From an uncultured Sphingomonadaceae bacterium (GTDB taxonomy: Bacteria; Pseudomonadota; Alphaproteobacteria; Sphingomonadales; Sphingomonadaceae), in the NCBI GenBank assembly GCA_947493195.1, contig CANLQG010000004.1:270001-334000 (forward strand): a stretch of 64,000 nucleotides of DNA, given 5' to 3'. This document shows, piece by piece, positions 1 to 7,931 of this stretch (its first letter is position 1; each line of letters begins with the position of its first letter). The notes beneath the pieces are model-generated. The model made no database searches. It was given only the letters and a program-made list of their open reading frames with translations, and had not been told where the DNA came from. A program made the position numbers and the translations under genes.

Positions 1-342
1 TTCTCCGTGCACATGACCTTGCTGGGCGAGAAAGGCCTGACCGCGCTCGCCGTGGAGAACCACCGCCTCGCTTGTCTCGCAGCAGACCGGCTGGACAAGG
101 TTCCCGGTGTTCGCGTGCTCAACGATACCTTCTTCAATGAGTTCACGCTGGTTCTGGGCAAGGAAGCCCGGCCTCTGGTGCGCAAGCTGGCCGAGCACGG
201 CGTTCTGGCCGGCGTCGCGCTGGGCCGCCTGTTCCCGCAAGGCGAAGGGCTGGACGACGGTCTGCTTGTGACCGTCACCGAAACCGTGACCGAGGACGAT
301 ATCGAAACCCTTGCCAAGTCTCTCGAGGAGGCACTGTCGTGA
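1..342 (+). CDS. gcvPA: Glycine dehydrogenase (decarboxylating) subunit 1, C-terminal end
   Basis: Only the last ~113 codons are in the window; the reading frame is open to the left edge. The visible part has the C-terminal features of the alpha half of the split P-protein of the glycine cleavage system, which decarboxylates glycine with pyridoxal phosphate and passes the aminomethyl group to the lipoylated H-protein in the cytoplasm. Recognisable stretches are the segment HMTLLGEKGL, the GRLFPQGEG-like loop and the terminal VTVTETVTEDDIE segment. Its TGA stop overlaps the GTG start of gcvPB (GTGA), so the two subunits are translationally coupled. Assignment rests on the C-terminus plus this neighbour and is firm. 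Confidence 0.9.
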   Translation, partial: FSVHMTLLGEKGLTALAVENHRLACLAADRLDKVPGVRVLNDTFFNEFTLVLGKEARPLVRKLAEHGVLAGVALGRLFPQGEGLDDGLLVTVTETVTEDDIETLAKSLEEALS

Positions 343-1910
343 ACAAGATGAATGCAGGCGGCTGGAAGCCGGGTACCCCCGTTTCGTCCGACAATGAAGG
401 TGAATACCCTACTGTCACGGGCAACAGGGCGCTTAAGCTGGAAGAGCGGCTGATTTTCGAACTGGGCACGCGCGACACATGCGGTGTCGACCTGCCCGAG
501 CCCGATACCAATGCGTCCAATCGCCTTGGCAAGTTTGCCCGCCAGCAGCCGATCGACCTGCCCGGCCTTTCGGAGCCGGAGACGGTTCGCCACTACACCC
601 GCCTGTCGCGCCAGAACTATGCCATCGACCTTGGGCTGTTCCCACTTGGCAGCTGCACCATGAAGCACAACCCGCGCCTGAACGAGAAGGTGGCGCGCAT
701 GCCCGGCTTCGCCGATGTGCATCCCCTCCAGCCGGTCGATACCATCAAGGGCGCGCTGGGGGTGATCGACGAGTTGTCGCACTGGCTGATTGAGCTGACT
801 GGCATGAGCGCGGTCGCCATGAGCCCGAAGGCGGGCGCGCACGGCGAATTGTGCGGTATCCTGTGCATCCGGGCCGCGCTGGAAGCGCGCGGCGATGCGC
901 GCAAGGTGGTGCTGGTGCCCGAAAGTGCGCATGGCACGAACCCTGCCACCGCTGCCTTTGCCGGATACGAGGTGGAGGATATTCCCGCTGACAAGGATGG
1001 CCGCGTCGATCTGGAAGCGCTGAAGGCTCGGCTCGGTCCTGACGTGGCGGGCGTGATGATCACCAACCCCAACACCTGCGGCCTGTTCGAACGCGACATG
1101 AAGGCGATCTCGGATGCGGTGCACGCAGCCGGCGGGCTGGTTTATTGCGACGGTGCCAACTTCAACGCCATCATGGGCCGAGTGCGTCCCGGTGACCTTG
1201 GCGTGGATGCCATGCACATCAATCTGCACAAGACCTTCTCCACCCCGCACGGCGGCGGCGGGCCCGGATCCGGTCCGGTGGTGCTTTCCGAAGCGCTCGC
1301 GCCTTATGCTCCCCTGCCCTTCATCGTGAAGGACGGCGAGACCGGCGAGATCCACTTGGTGGAAGAGGAGAACGTCGGCGACGAGTTCCCCGGCAGCTTT
1401 GGCCGGATGACCGCGTTCCACGGGCAGATGGGCATGTTCACTCGCGCCCTCACCTACATCCTCAGCCACGGGGCGGATGGCCTTCGGCAGGCATCGGGCG
1501 ATGCCGTGCTGAACGCCAACTACATCCTGCGCAGCCTCGACGATGTGCTGGACGCGCCATTTGGCGAGGCTGGACATTGCATGCACGAAGCGCTGTTCAG
1601 CGATGAAGGGTTCGCAGACGGCATGTCCACGCTGGACGTTGCCAAGGGGCTGATCGACGAAGGCTTCCACCCGATGACCATGTACTTCCCGCTGGTGGTG
1701 CATGGCGCGATGCTGGTGGAGCCGACCGAGACCGAGAGCAAGGCCACGCTCGACCAGTTCGTGATGGCCATGCGGTCGCTGGCTGAACGGGCACAGGCCG
1801 GGGACGAGACGCTCAAGACCGCGCCTCATCACGCCCCGCGCGCACGGCTGGACGAGGCGCAGGCCGCACGCAAGCCCGTGTTGGCATGGCAGGGTTCGGA
1901 AGAAAGCTAG
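339..1910 (+). CDS. gcvPB: Glycine dehydrogenase (decarboxylating) subunit 2
   Basis: Beta half of the two-subunit P-protein of the glycine cleavage system; this half carries the pyridoxal phosphate. The product is 523 aa, normal for the family. The cofactor lysine is K298 in INLHKTFSTPHGGGGPG, followed by the glycine-rich phosphate-binding loop; GSCTMKHNP (about 104-112) and SAHGTNPATA (about 196-205) are family landmarks. GTG at 339 is chosen because it overlaps the gcvPA stop and has GAGGAG eight bases upstream; an internal ATG at 348 is the alternative. It is the last gcv gene on this side; the next gene starts 85 bases downstream and is unrelated. Confidence 0.96.
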   Translation: MNKMNAGGWKPGTPVSSDNEGEYPTVTGNRALKLEERLIFELGTRDTCGVDLPEPDTNASNRLGKFARQQPIDLPGLSEPETVRHYTRLSRQNYAIDLGLFPLGSCTMKHNPRLNEKVARMPGFADVHPLQPVDTIKGALGVIDELSHWLIELTGMSAVAMSPKAGAHGELCGILCIRAALEARGDARKVVLVPESAHGTNPATAAFAGYEVEDIPADKDGRVDLEALKARLGPDVAGVMITNPNTCGLFERDMKAISDAVHAAGGLVYCDGANFNAIMGRVRPGDLGVDAMHINLHKTFSTPHGGGGPGSGPVVLSEALAPYAPLPFIVKDGETGEIHLVEEENVGDEFPGSFGRMTAFHGQMGMFTRALTYILSHGADGLRQASGDAVLNANYILRSLDDVLDAPFGEAGHCMHEALFSDEGFADGMSTLDVAKGLIDEGFHPMTMYFPLVVHGAMLVEPTETESKATLDQFVMAMRSLAERAQAGDETLKTAPHHAPRARLDEAQAARKPVLAWQGSEES

Positions 1911-1995
1911 GCTTGCCTTTGCGGAGAGTTTTGGCTCCATTCATCATCGCCCGCGCATTTCGTGAATAGCGTGGGCGATGATGAAGGGGGCACAC

Positions 1996-3627
1996 ATGGT
2001 GAAGCGGTTTATCCTTGGCAGCGTTGCTGTTGCGGCGATGACGATTGCGGCGACGGGCGTTGCCGCTGGCCAAGCGCGAGTGACCGCCCCTGACGCTTCG
2101 CAAGAAGCAGCGACAACCACCGTCACCGCCAAACAGAACCGCAAGCCCGGTCTCTCCCGTGGCGGCCCAATCGCGCCAGGCGACATACGTTTCGGCCGCC
2201 TGCAAGGCGGGCCGGACAGTTACGTCCTCGAAGGGCGCCGGGGCCAGCGACTGCAGATTGCACTTTCTTCCGACCAGTTCGACCCGGTGCTGTCGATCAC
2301 CGGTCCCGATGGCTTTGCGACGGAGAACGACGATGGGCCGGACGGTTCGCTCAACAGCCACATCGACGCCCGCCTGCCCGCAGACGGCACCTATCGCATC
2401 AATATTTCCAGCTACCAGAACAGCGGGAGCGGCAGCTACCGTCTTGCCACGCTCGACCCGTCCAATCCGGTGCCCGCGGACATAGAGCCACGGGCGCTGT
2501 CGCCAAACGAGACGGTGAGCGGCCTGCTGGTGCGCAGCGACCCCGTGCGCCTGTCAGGCGAAAGCGTGGATTACTACACCTTCACCGGACGTGAAGGGCA
2601 GCGACTGACCCTGGATCTTGCCTCGGACGAGATCGACACCTTCCTCACCCTCTACCTGCCCGATGGCCGTACCGAGACCAACGACGACCGGCGCGGGTTC
2701 GAGGATACCAATTCCACCCTCTCCATCACGCTCCCGCTCGACGGGACTTATGTGCTGGGGGCCAGCAGCTTTGGTGTCGGTGAGAACGGTGGCTATACCG
2801 TCCGCATGGCAGAAGCCCCGCCCGATATCCGCACGGTGCTGCCTGCGGGCGGGCAGGCGCGGGTCTATGCCCTCAGCGTGGGCGTTGCCGATTACGAACG
2901 CATCGGCCCGCTCAACCGCACCGACGAGGATGCCGAGCGGGTGTCCCACGCGCTGCGGCAGGCGGGCGTGCTTGCCCCGGCCAGCGTCACCCTGACCAAC
3001 AGGCAGGCCACCCGCGCCAATTTCGAGGCCGCGCTCACCGACCTTGCCGCGGAGGCCGGACCCGACGACACCTTGCTGATCTTCTTCTCCGGCCACGGCG
3101 AGAAGGTTGAGAACATGAACACAGAGCGCGACGGCAGCGCCGAGACCATCGAGCTCTATGATGCCGCGCTGTTCGATTACGAACTGGCCGAAATGATGCA
3201 GGGGGTTTCCGCCCGCACCCTGCTGGTGATCGACGCATGCTTTGCCGGTGGGTTCGACCAGGTGATCGATCAGGCGGACAACCGCATGGGCGTGTTCAGT
3301 TCCGACGCCGATACCCTGAGCCTGGTGGCGCAGGGCAACAAGTCGGGCGGCTATATCAGCCACATCTTCCGCCGCGCGCTGGAAGGGGAAGGCGACATGA
3401 ATGGCGACGGCGCGATGGAGGCGGGCGAGCTGTCCGAATTCATGCGCCGCGAGTTCTACCGCGCGGTGCTGACGCAGCCGCTGCAAACCGATGCGGAGGA
3501 CTTCCGCGACCACCAGGTGCCCGGCTTCCAGCACATCATCATCGACCGCGGCGGTGACGGCATGCCGTTCCAGCAGGTGCTGATGGACTTCGGCAGCGCA
3601 AACCCCACGCCGCTGGCGCAGCGCTAA
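1996..3627 (+). CDS. Exported caspase-like (peptidase C14) protein with two PPC-type domains
   Basis: 543 aa. A signal peptide (MVKRFILGSVAVAAMTIAAT, cleavage near residue 25) is followed by two beta-rich repeats of the bacterial pre-peptidase type (about 62-155 and 172-272), each with the FDPVLSITGPDG or IDTFLTLYLPDG core. The C-terminal half is a caspase fold: the catalytic histidine is H367 in FFSGHG and the cysteine is C415 in LLVIDACFAGG. Downstream, DMNGDGAMEAGE (467-478) fits an EF-hand calcium loop. Family knowledge: such orthocaspases cut after Arg or Lys and are often calcium dependent; the substrate here is unknown. ATG 1996 is preferred over ATG 1978 because AAGGGGG sits just upstream and the signal peptide then begins cleanly. 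It stands alone between gcvPB and a converging permease gene. Confidence 0.85.
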   Translation: MVKRFILGSVAVAAMTIAATGVAAGQARVTAPDASQEAATTTVTAKQNRKPGLSRGGPIAPGDIRFGRLQGGPDSYVLEGRRGQRLQIALSSDQFDPVLSITGPDGFATENDDGPDGSLNSHIDARLPADGTYRINISSYQNSGSGSYRLATLDPSNPVPADIEPRALSPNETVSGLLVRSDPVRLSGESVDYYTFTGREGQRLTLDLASDEIDTFLTLYLPDGRTETNDDRRGFEDTNSTLSITLPLDGTYVLGASSFGVGENGGYTVRMAEAPPDIRTVLPAGGQARVYALSVGVADYERIGPLNRTDEDAERVSHALRQAGVLAPASVTLTNRQATRANFEAALTDLAAEAGPDDTLLIFFSGHGEKVENMNTERDGSAETIELYDAALFDYELAEMMQGVSARTLLVIDACFAGGFDQVIDQADNRMGVFSSDADTLSLVAQGNKSGGYISHIFRRALEGEGDMNGDGAMEAGELSEFMRREFYRAVLTQPLQTDAEDFRDHQVPGFQHIIIDRGGDGMPFQQVLMDFGSANPTPLAQR

Positions 3628-3668
3628 CCTGGAACACATGGAACAGTGTCCTGGGGTAAAATACCCCG

Positions 3669-3770
3669 GACTGTCACCCTGCGCGGTCGAAAGTGTAACC
3701 TTGCGGCCGGAAGTGTCACCTTGCGGCGGCAGAGTGTCATCACGAGGCCGCACTGTGTCAGCCTGTCGAT
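3669..3770. repeat. Degenerate tandem array, ~21-bp period
   Basis: Five related units follow one another with TGTCAC, TGTAAC, TGTCAC, TGTCAT and TGTCAG at 3672, 3694, 3714, 3735 and 3756, so the spacing is 22, 20, 21 and 21 bases. The two best units read AGTGTAACCTTGCGGC and AGTGTCACCTTGCGGC. The spacing is about two helical turns, so all cores face the same side of the DNA. The array fills most of the gap between the caspase-like gene and the terminator at 3881. The remainder of 3628-3936 holds no convincing gene. Confidence 0.6.
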
Positions 3771-3880
3771 CAAGAACCGTCACGCTTGCGCTATGAACGT
3801 CAGCCCGAAATCGTTCTGGAAAGGTGGTGCGGCGCGTCTGCATGGCCTCAGCGTCAGCATGGCGCAGGGCACGTAGGAAA

Positions 3881-3917
3881 GCGGCGGCGCATCCACAGAT
3901 ACGCCGCCGCCGTCTTT
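3881..3917. terminator. Bidirectional hairpin between converging genes
   Basis: A 9-bp all-GC stem, GCGGCGGCG at 3881-3889 pairing with CGCCGCCGC at 3902-3910, has a 12-base loop. It is followed by CGTCTTT on the plus strand and by TTTCCT on the minus strand. It sits between the ends of the plus-strand caspase-like gene and the minus-strand permease gene, where a shared terminator is expected. The U tracts are short, so efficiency is uncertain. Confidence 0.6.
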
Positions 3918-3936
3918 GTCAGCTATGCCGTGCCGG

Positions 3937-5355
3937 TCAGGCCGGGCGGCGGGCGAAGATGCCGAACCCGGCGATGATCGCGTAGCACACGATGGGGATC
4001 ACCATCGCCAGTGCCAGGTTGCCGCCGGTGGCATCGGCCACCACGCCATAAAGCAGCGGCACGACCGCACCGCCGAAAATGGCGACGTTGATGATGCCCG
4101 ATCCGTCCGCCGCGAGCGGTCCCAGCTTTTCGCACGCGAGCGAAAAGATGGTGGGGAACATGATCGAGTTCATCAGGCCCACGGCCAGCAGCGAATAAGC
4201 CGCCACCTCGCCGGTCGTCTGCGTCGACACGACGATCAGCAGGATCGCGCCGGCGGCGTTGAAGGCCAGGATCTTGCCGGGGCTGAACATGCGCAGAGCG
4301 GCAGAGCCGATGAACCGGCCCACCATGGCGCCGCCCCAGTACAGGCCGATCATCCAGCCGATCACGCTTTCGGGCTGACCGAGTACACGTTCGGTGGAAA
4401 GGTAGTTGATGATGATCGAACCGATCGAAACCTCGGCACCCACGTATAGGAAGATACACAGCGCGCCGTAGCTGAAACGCGACCGCCGCAGCAGTTCGTT
4501 GTCGTACAGCCAGAGCGCCGGTGCCAGCAGGATGATCAGCACGCCCAGCCAGCCGCTTACCTGCAGGGCCACGAAGACGCCGACGGCGGCAAGCGCGAGC
4601 CCGATGAGATAGCGGTTGAAGGAGACCAGTTCGCCTTCGCCCATGCTTTTGGCATCGTGCGGCAGGCGATTGCGGAACATCCACACGGCGGCAGCGACCA
4701 GTGCGATCAGCGCGGCAACGCCGAGATAACCCTGCCAGATCGCCTCGCTCTCGGCGGCGCGGTAGGCCTGCAAGGCAGCGCCTTCCAGCTGGTCCGCCGA
4801 AACGTCGGCCAGGCTGCCGAGGATCACGGCCGCACCCACGATGGGGAATACGGTCGTGCCCAGCGAGTTGAACGCCTGCGCAAATGTCAGGCGGCTGTGC
4901 GTCGTGGAAGGCGGACCGAGCAGGCTGATAAGCGGGTTCGCAACCACCTGCACGATCACCACGCCGCTGGCGAGAATGAACAGAGCGCCAAGGAAGATGG
5001 CATATGTCGCCGTCTGGCTGGCCGGGATGAACAGCAGGCAGCCCACGATCATGGTGCAGAGGCCCGCAACCGCGCCGCGCATATAGCCGATGCGCTTCAC
5101 CAGCTTCGCGCCGGGAATGCCGATCAGCAGGTAGGCGGCGAAAAAGCAGAACTGGATCAGCATCGCTTCCGTATAGGAAAGCGTGAACAGCTCGCGCAGC
5201 TTCGGGATCAGCACATCGTTCAGCGAGGTGATGCCGCCGAAGATGAAGAACAGGCCGAATACGAAATATTGCAGTCCCGGAGCGTTTACCGGCGCGGTAT
5301 CGTCGGTAATCGGTTTCGGATCTGTGCTGCTGGAAACATCAGGCGCAAGGGCCAT
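3937..5355 (-). CDS. Sugar MFS transporter, FucP/GluP type
   Basis: 472-aa inner-membrane permease of the fucose/glucose/galactose-H+ symporter branch of the major facilitator superfamily, with about twelve hydrophobic segments. The N-terminal helix pair FGLFFIFGGITSLNDVLIPKL and the FFAAYLLIGIPGAKLVKRIGY loop are typical of FucP and GluP relatives. ATG at 5355 is chosen because GGGGAG lies six bases upstream; the frame extends to 5382 without a ribosome-binding site. It is the last gene of the minus-strand glucan locus, behind the GH3 gene, with a 114-bp gap containing a perfect inverted repeat. A role in glucose uptake follows from family and context and is inferred. Confidence 0.85.
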   Translation of the reverse strand: MALAPDVSSSTDPKPITDDTAPVNAPGLQYFVFGLFFIFGGITSLNDVLIPKLRELFTLSYTEAMLIQFCFFAAYLLIGIPGAKLVKRIGYMRGAVAGLCTMIVGCLLFIPASQTATYAIFLGALFILASGVVIVQVVANPLISLLGPPSTTHSRLTFAQAFNSLGTTVFPIVGAAVILGSLADVSADQLEGAALQAYRAAESEAIWQGYLGVAALIALVAAAVWMFRNRLPHDAKSMGEGELVSFNRYLIGLALAAVGVFVALQVSGWLGVLIILLAPALWLYDNELLRRSRFSYGALCIFLYVGAEVSIGSIIINYLSTERVLGQPESVIGWMIGLYWGGAMVGRFIGSAALRMFSPGKILAFNAAGAILLIVVSTQTTGEVAAYSLLAVGLMNSIMFPTIFSLACEKLGPLAADGSGIINVAIFGGAVVPLLYGVVADATGGNLALAMVIPIVCYAIIAGFGIFARRPA

Positions 5356-5417
5356 GTCATTCTCCCCAAGAGCGGCCTGCATTCTCTAAGGCAAGTCCGC
5401 TGGATATCGTGGCTTAT

Positions 5418-5453
5418 GGTCTTTCGCGATAACCACGGCAATCGCGAAAGACC
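5418..5453. repeat. Perfect 13-bp inverted repeat between GH3 and permease genes
   Basis: GGTCTTTCGCGAT (5418-5430) and ATCGCGAAAGACC (5441-5453) are exact inverse complements around a 10-base loop. It lies 17 bases after the GH3 stop and 62 bases before the permease start. No U run follows it on the minus strand (ATAAGCC), so it is not a standard intrinsic terminator; an mRNA-stabilising or processing hairpin, or an operator, would fit better. Confidence 0.7.
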
Positions 5454-5469
5454 GTGACGGAATACGAAT

Positions 5470-7866
5470 TCAGAAGGAACACCCGGTCCCTTCCGGCAGG
5501 TCGGTCCGCGCCACTTCTGCGATGCGGAAGGAAATGTTTCCTTCTGTCGCAAAGGTGATGCTTTCGCCCAGCGTTCCAGCGCATTCCTCGGTAATCACCA
5601 TTTCGCGCCATCCCTTTTCAAAGGCGTGGGCGAAATGCGGCGTCAGGTCCACCGTGGTGCCACCCGTCGAGAGCGTGACCGGCGCAGAGGGCCTGCCCAG
5701 CACTTCGTAGGTGATGCGGTAGGCACCGCCGCTGTTCTCGTCCTGCGACAGGGTAAGCTGCGAACCCGCGGCCATCGTGATCTGGCGCGAGTCTTCCTGT
5801 GCGTTGCGGTCAAACCCGCGCGCGGTCACGCCGCCTTCGCTGCCCAGCAGGTTAGGCAGGGCACCGGCTCCGACATTGGCAGTCACGCCTTCGCCAAGAC
5901 GACCCGAGGCGAACATCTCGCGGGAGGGGCCGACCAGCAGGGCCGCGCAGTCTTCCGCCAGGTCGCCCAGCGAGGTGGTCTCGGAAAGCGAGCGACCGTA
6001 GCCCAGAGGGAACAGCGCGCCCTCCGCACTGTTCAGGGGCTCTCCCTCACAAGTCGCGGGCCATGTGAAAGACAGCCGACCGGTCGCCTCGCGAGCGCCG
6101 GTCAGGATGTCGGCAACGCCCGCCCCTTCGCTGCCGGGCAGCCACGATGCGACGAAAGCATCGGAAGCGTTGAGTTCGCGGTTCATCCACATGGGACGAC
6201 CCGAGAGGAATACCGCCACGGTGGGAATGTCCTGTGCCTGGAAGCTGCGCAGCAGTTCCAGGCCTTCCTCGTCGCGGAACGCCAGATCGGGGCGGTCGCC
6301 TGCAAATTCGGCATAAGGCCGCTCACCGAATACCACCACGGCAACGTCGGGCCGCTGGGTGAAACTGCCATCTTCCGACAGCGTGGCGCTGCCGCCGCTC
6401 CCTTCGATGGCGCTTTCGAGCCCTTCCCAGATGGAGGTGGCGTTGGGGAACAGTTCGCGTTCCAGTTCGCGACCGCCCTGCCACGTCAACGTCCAGCCAC
6501 CGGCAGCCTGGCCGATGTTGTCCGCTGCGGCACCTGCTACCAGCACATTCGCGCCGGAAGCCAGCGGAAGGACACCGTCGTTCTTGAGGATCACCTGCGA
6601 GCGAGCCACCGCTTCGCGTGCGATGGCGCGGTGTTCCGGTGATGCCAGCAAGTCGTACCGGCCGCCCACGCCGCGTTCCGACGGGCGCTGCGCAGCGTCG
6701 CCCAGCAATCCGGCGCGGTATTTCACGCGCAGCACACGGGTGACGGCCTCGTCCACGCGCGACATGGGAATGGTGCCGTCCTGAACTTGCGCGATCAGGG
6801 TGTCCATCAGCGCCTTCCAGTCGTCGGGCACCATGTAGATATCGAGACCGGCCAGCAACGACTGGGCGCAATCGGTAACCGTGCAGCCCGCCACCTGGCC
6901 GTGGCCGTTCCAGTCACCCACCACCAGACCGTCAAAGCCCATCTGCTCGCGCAGCACGCCCGTCAGCAGGTCCTCGTTGCCGTGCATCTTGCGGCCGTTA
7001 ATGGAGTTGAAACTGGCCATCACCGCTTCCACGCCCGCCTCTATGGTGGCGGGGTAGGGATAGGCATGGATTTCCATCAGTTCGGCAAGGTCGCCGGTTA
7101 CTTCGCCCTGGTCCACACCGTTGTCGGTGCCGCCATCGCCGAAAAAGTGCTTGGCCGTTGCGATCACGCGGCCCGTGCCAAGGAAATCGGCATTGGCGGG
7201 ATTGCCCTGCAGCCCCTCCACAAGGGCCGCGCCGAGCGTGGCGACCAGTTCGGGATTTTCCGAATAGCTTTCGTAGGTGCGACCCCAGCGATCATCCTGC
7301 GCCACCGCGACGGTGGGCGAGAAGTTCCAGTCGATGCCGGTTACCTCGATCTCGATGGCGGTGGCCTGCCCGATACGGCGCACCAGATCGGCATCGCCCG
7401 CCGCGCCCAGCGCGATGTTGTGCGGGAAGATGGTGGCGCCCACCACATTGGTATGGCCGTGCACCGCGTCGGTGCCCCACATGGTCGGGACGACAGGCTC
7501 GCCGCCGGGCAGTGGCTGCACAGAGGCGTCGTACATCTCGTCGGCATAGCGCAGCCATTCGCTAGCAGGCGCGTATTCGTCGCCATATGGGCCGCCGTTG
7601 CCGCCATTGAGGTAGCTGCCGAAGCGGTAACGCTGCATGTCTTCCGGCGTGAAGGAGTTGATCTGAGGCTGGATAAGCTGGGCGATCTTGCGCTCCAGCG
7701 ACATCCGCGAAACAATGTCCGCGACCACGGCATCTTCCGTATCCGCAACCGGTGCCGAAGCAACCCCGGCCTCCATCGTATCGGCTGGAATGGTGGCACA
7801 AGCCCCCAGTCCCAGTCCCATCGTCGCAATCGCGACGCCTGCACGCAATCCTATCCCGAAACGCAT
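5470..7866 (-). CDS. Glycoside hydrolase family 3 lipoprotein, exo-beta-glucanase/beta-glucosidase type
   Basis: 798 aa. The N-terminus is a lipoprotein signal with lipobox LGAC (Cys 23), so the enzyme is probably anchored in an outer or inner membrane leaflet facing the periplasm. The GH3 barrel follows: KHFFGDGGTDNGVDQGE and the nucleophile motif LVVGDWNGHGQV (Asp 318) are characteristic of the exo-1,3/1,4-beta-glucanase branch; a C-terminal beta domain extends to residue 798. ATG 7866 is preferred to ATG 7872 because AGAGG then has a six-base spacing. An operator-like palindrome lies 16 bases upstream of this start. In this locus it would release glucose from oligosaccharides produced by the GH16 enzyme (inference). 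Confidence 0.9.
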   Translation of the reverse strand: MRFGIGLRAGVAIATMGLGLGACATIPADTMEAGVASAPVADTEDAVVADIVSRMSLERKIAQLIQPQINSFTPEDMQRYRFGSYLNGGNGGPYGDEYAPASEWLRYADEMYDASVQPLPGGEPVVPTMWGTDAVHGHTNVVGATIFPHNIALGAAGDADLVRRIGQATAIEIEVTGIDWNFSPTVAVAQDDRWGRTYESYSENPELVATLGAALVEGLQGNPANADFLGTGRVIATAKHFFGDGGTDNGVDQGEVTGDLAELMEIHAYPYPATIEAGVEAVMASFNSINGRKMHGNEDLLTGVLREQMGFDGLVVGDWNGHGQVAGCTVTDCAQSLLAGLDIYMVPDDWKALMDTLIAQVQDGTIPMSRVDEAVTRVLRVKYRAGLLGDAAQRPSERGVGGRYDLLASPEHRAIAREAVARSQVILKNDGVLPLASGANVLVAGAAADNIGQAAGGWTLTWQGGRELERELFPNATSIWEGLESAIEGSGGSATLSEDGSFTQRPDVAVVVFGERPYAEFAGDRPDLAFRDEEGLELLRSFQAQDIPTVAVFLSGRPMWMNRELNASDAFVASWLPGSEGAGVADILTGAREATGRLSFTWPATCEGEPLNSAEGALFPLGYGRSLSETTSLGDLAEDCAALLVGPSREMFASGRLGEGVTANVGAGALPNLLGSEGGVTARGFDRNAQEDSRQITMAAGSQLTLSQDENSGGAYRITYEVLGRPSAPVTLSTGGTTVDLTPHFAHAFEKGWREMVITEECAGTLGESITFATEGNISFRIAEVARTDLPEGTGCSF

Positions 7867-7881
7867 CGTCATCCTCTTATA

Positions 7882-7897
7882 TTGGGAACGTTCACAA
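7882..7897. promoter_or_regulatory. LacI-family operator-like palindrome upstream of GH3 gene
   Basis: TTGGGAACGTTCACAA is a 16-bp palindrome around a central CG with one mismatched pair, matching the LacI-family pattern TGnnAnCGnTnnCA. It lies between the MFS gene and the GH3 start and shares its core with the sites at 14786 and 14809. The regulator encoded at 9134-10189 is the obvious candidate ligand (inference). Confidence 0.65.
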
Positions 7898-7931
7898 TAT
7901 TCCTACACGCATTGCCTGCTTTGGCAAGCGC

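Noticed and set aside
3669..3770. CRISPR array
   Set aside because: Units are ~21 bases without separate conserved repeats and unique spacers, and no cas gene is present.
3793..3876. 27-codon frame after the repeat array
   Set aside because: No Shine-Dalgarno, no conservation evidence, and it lies between the array and the terminator.
3646..3876. 76-codon frame across the repeat array
   Set aside because: Its translation simply reads the repeats in one frame; unit spacing (20, 21, 22) is not a multiple of three, so coding is not the reason for the pattern.
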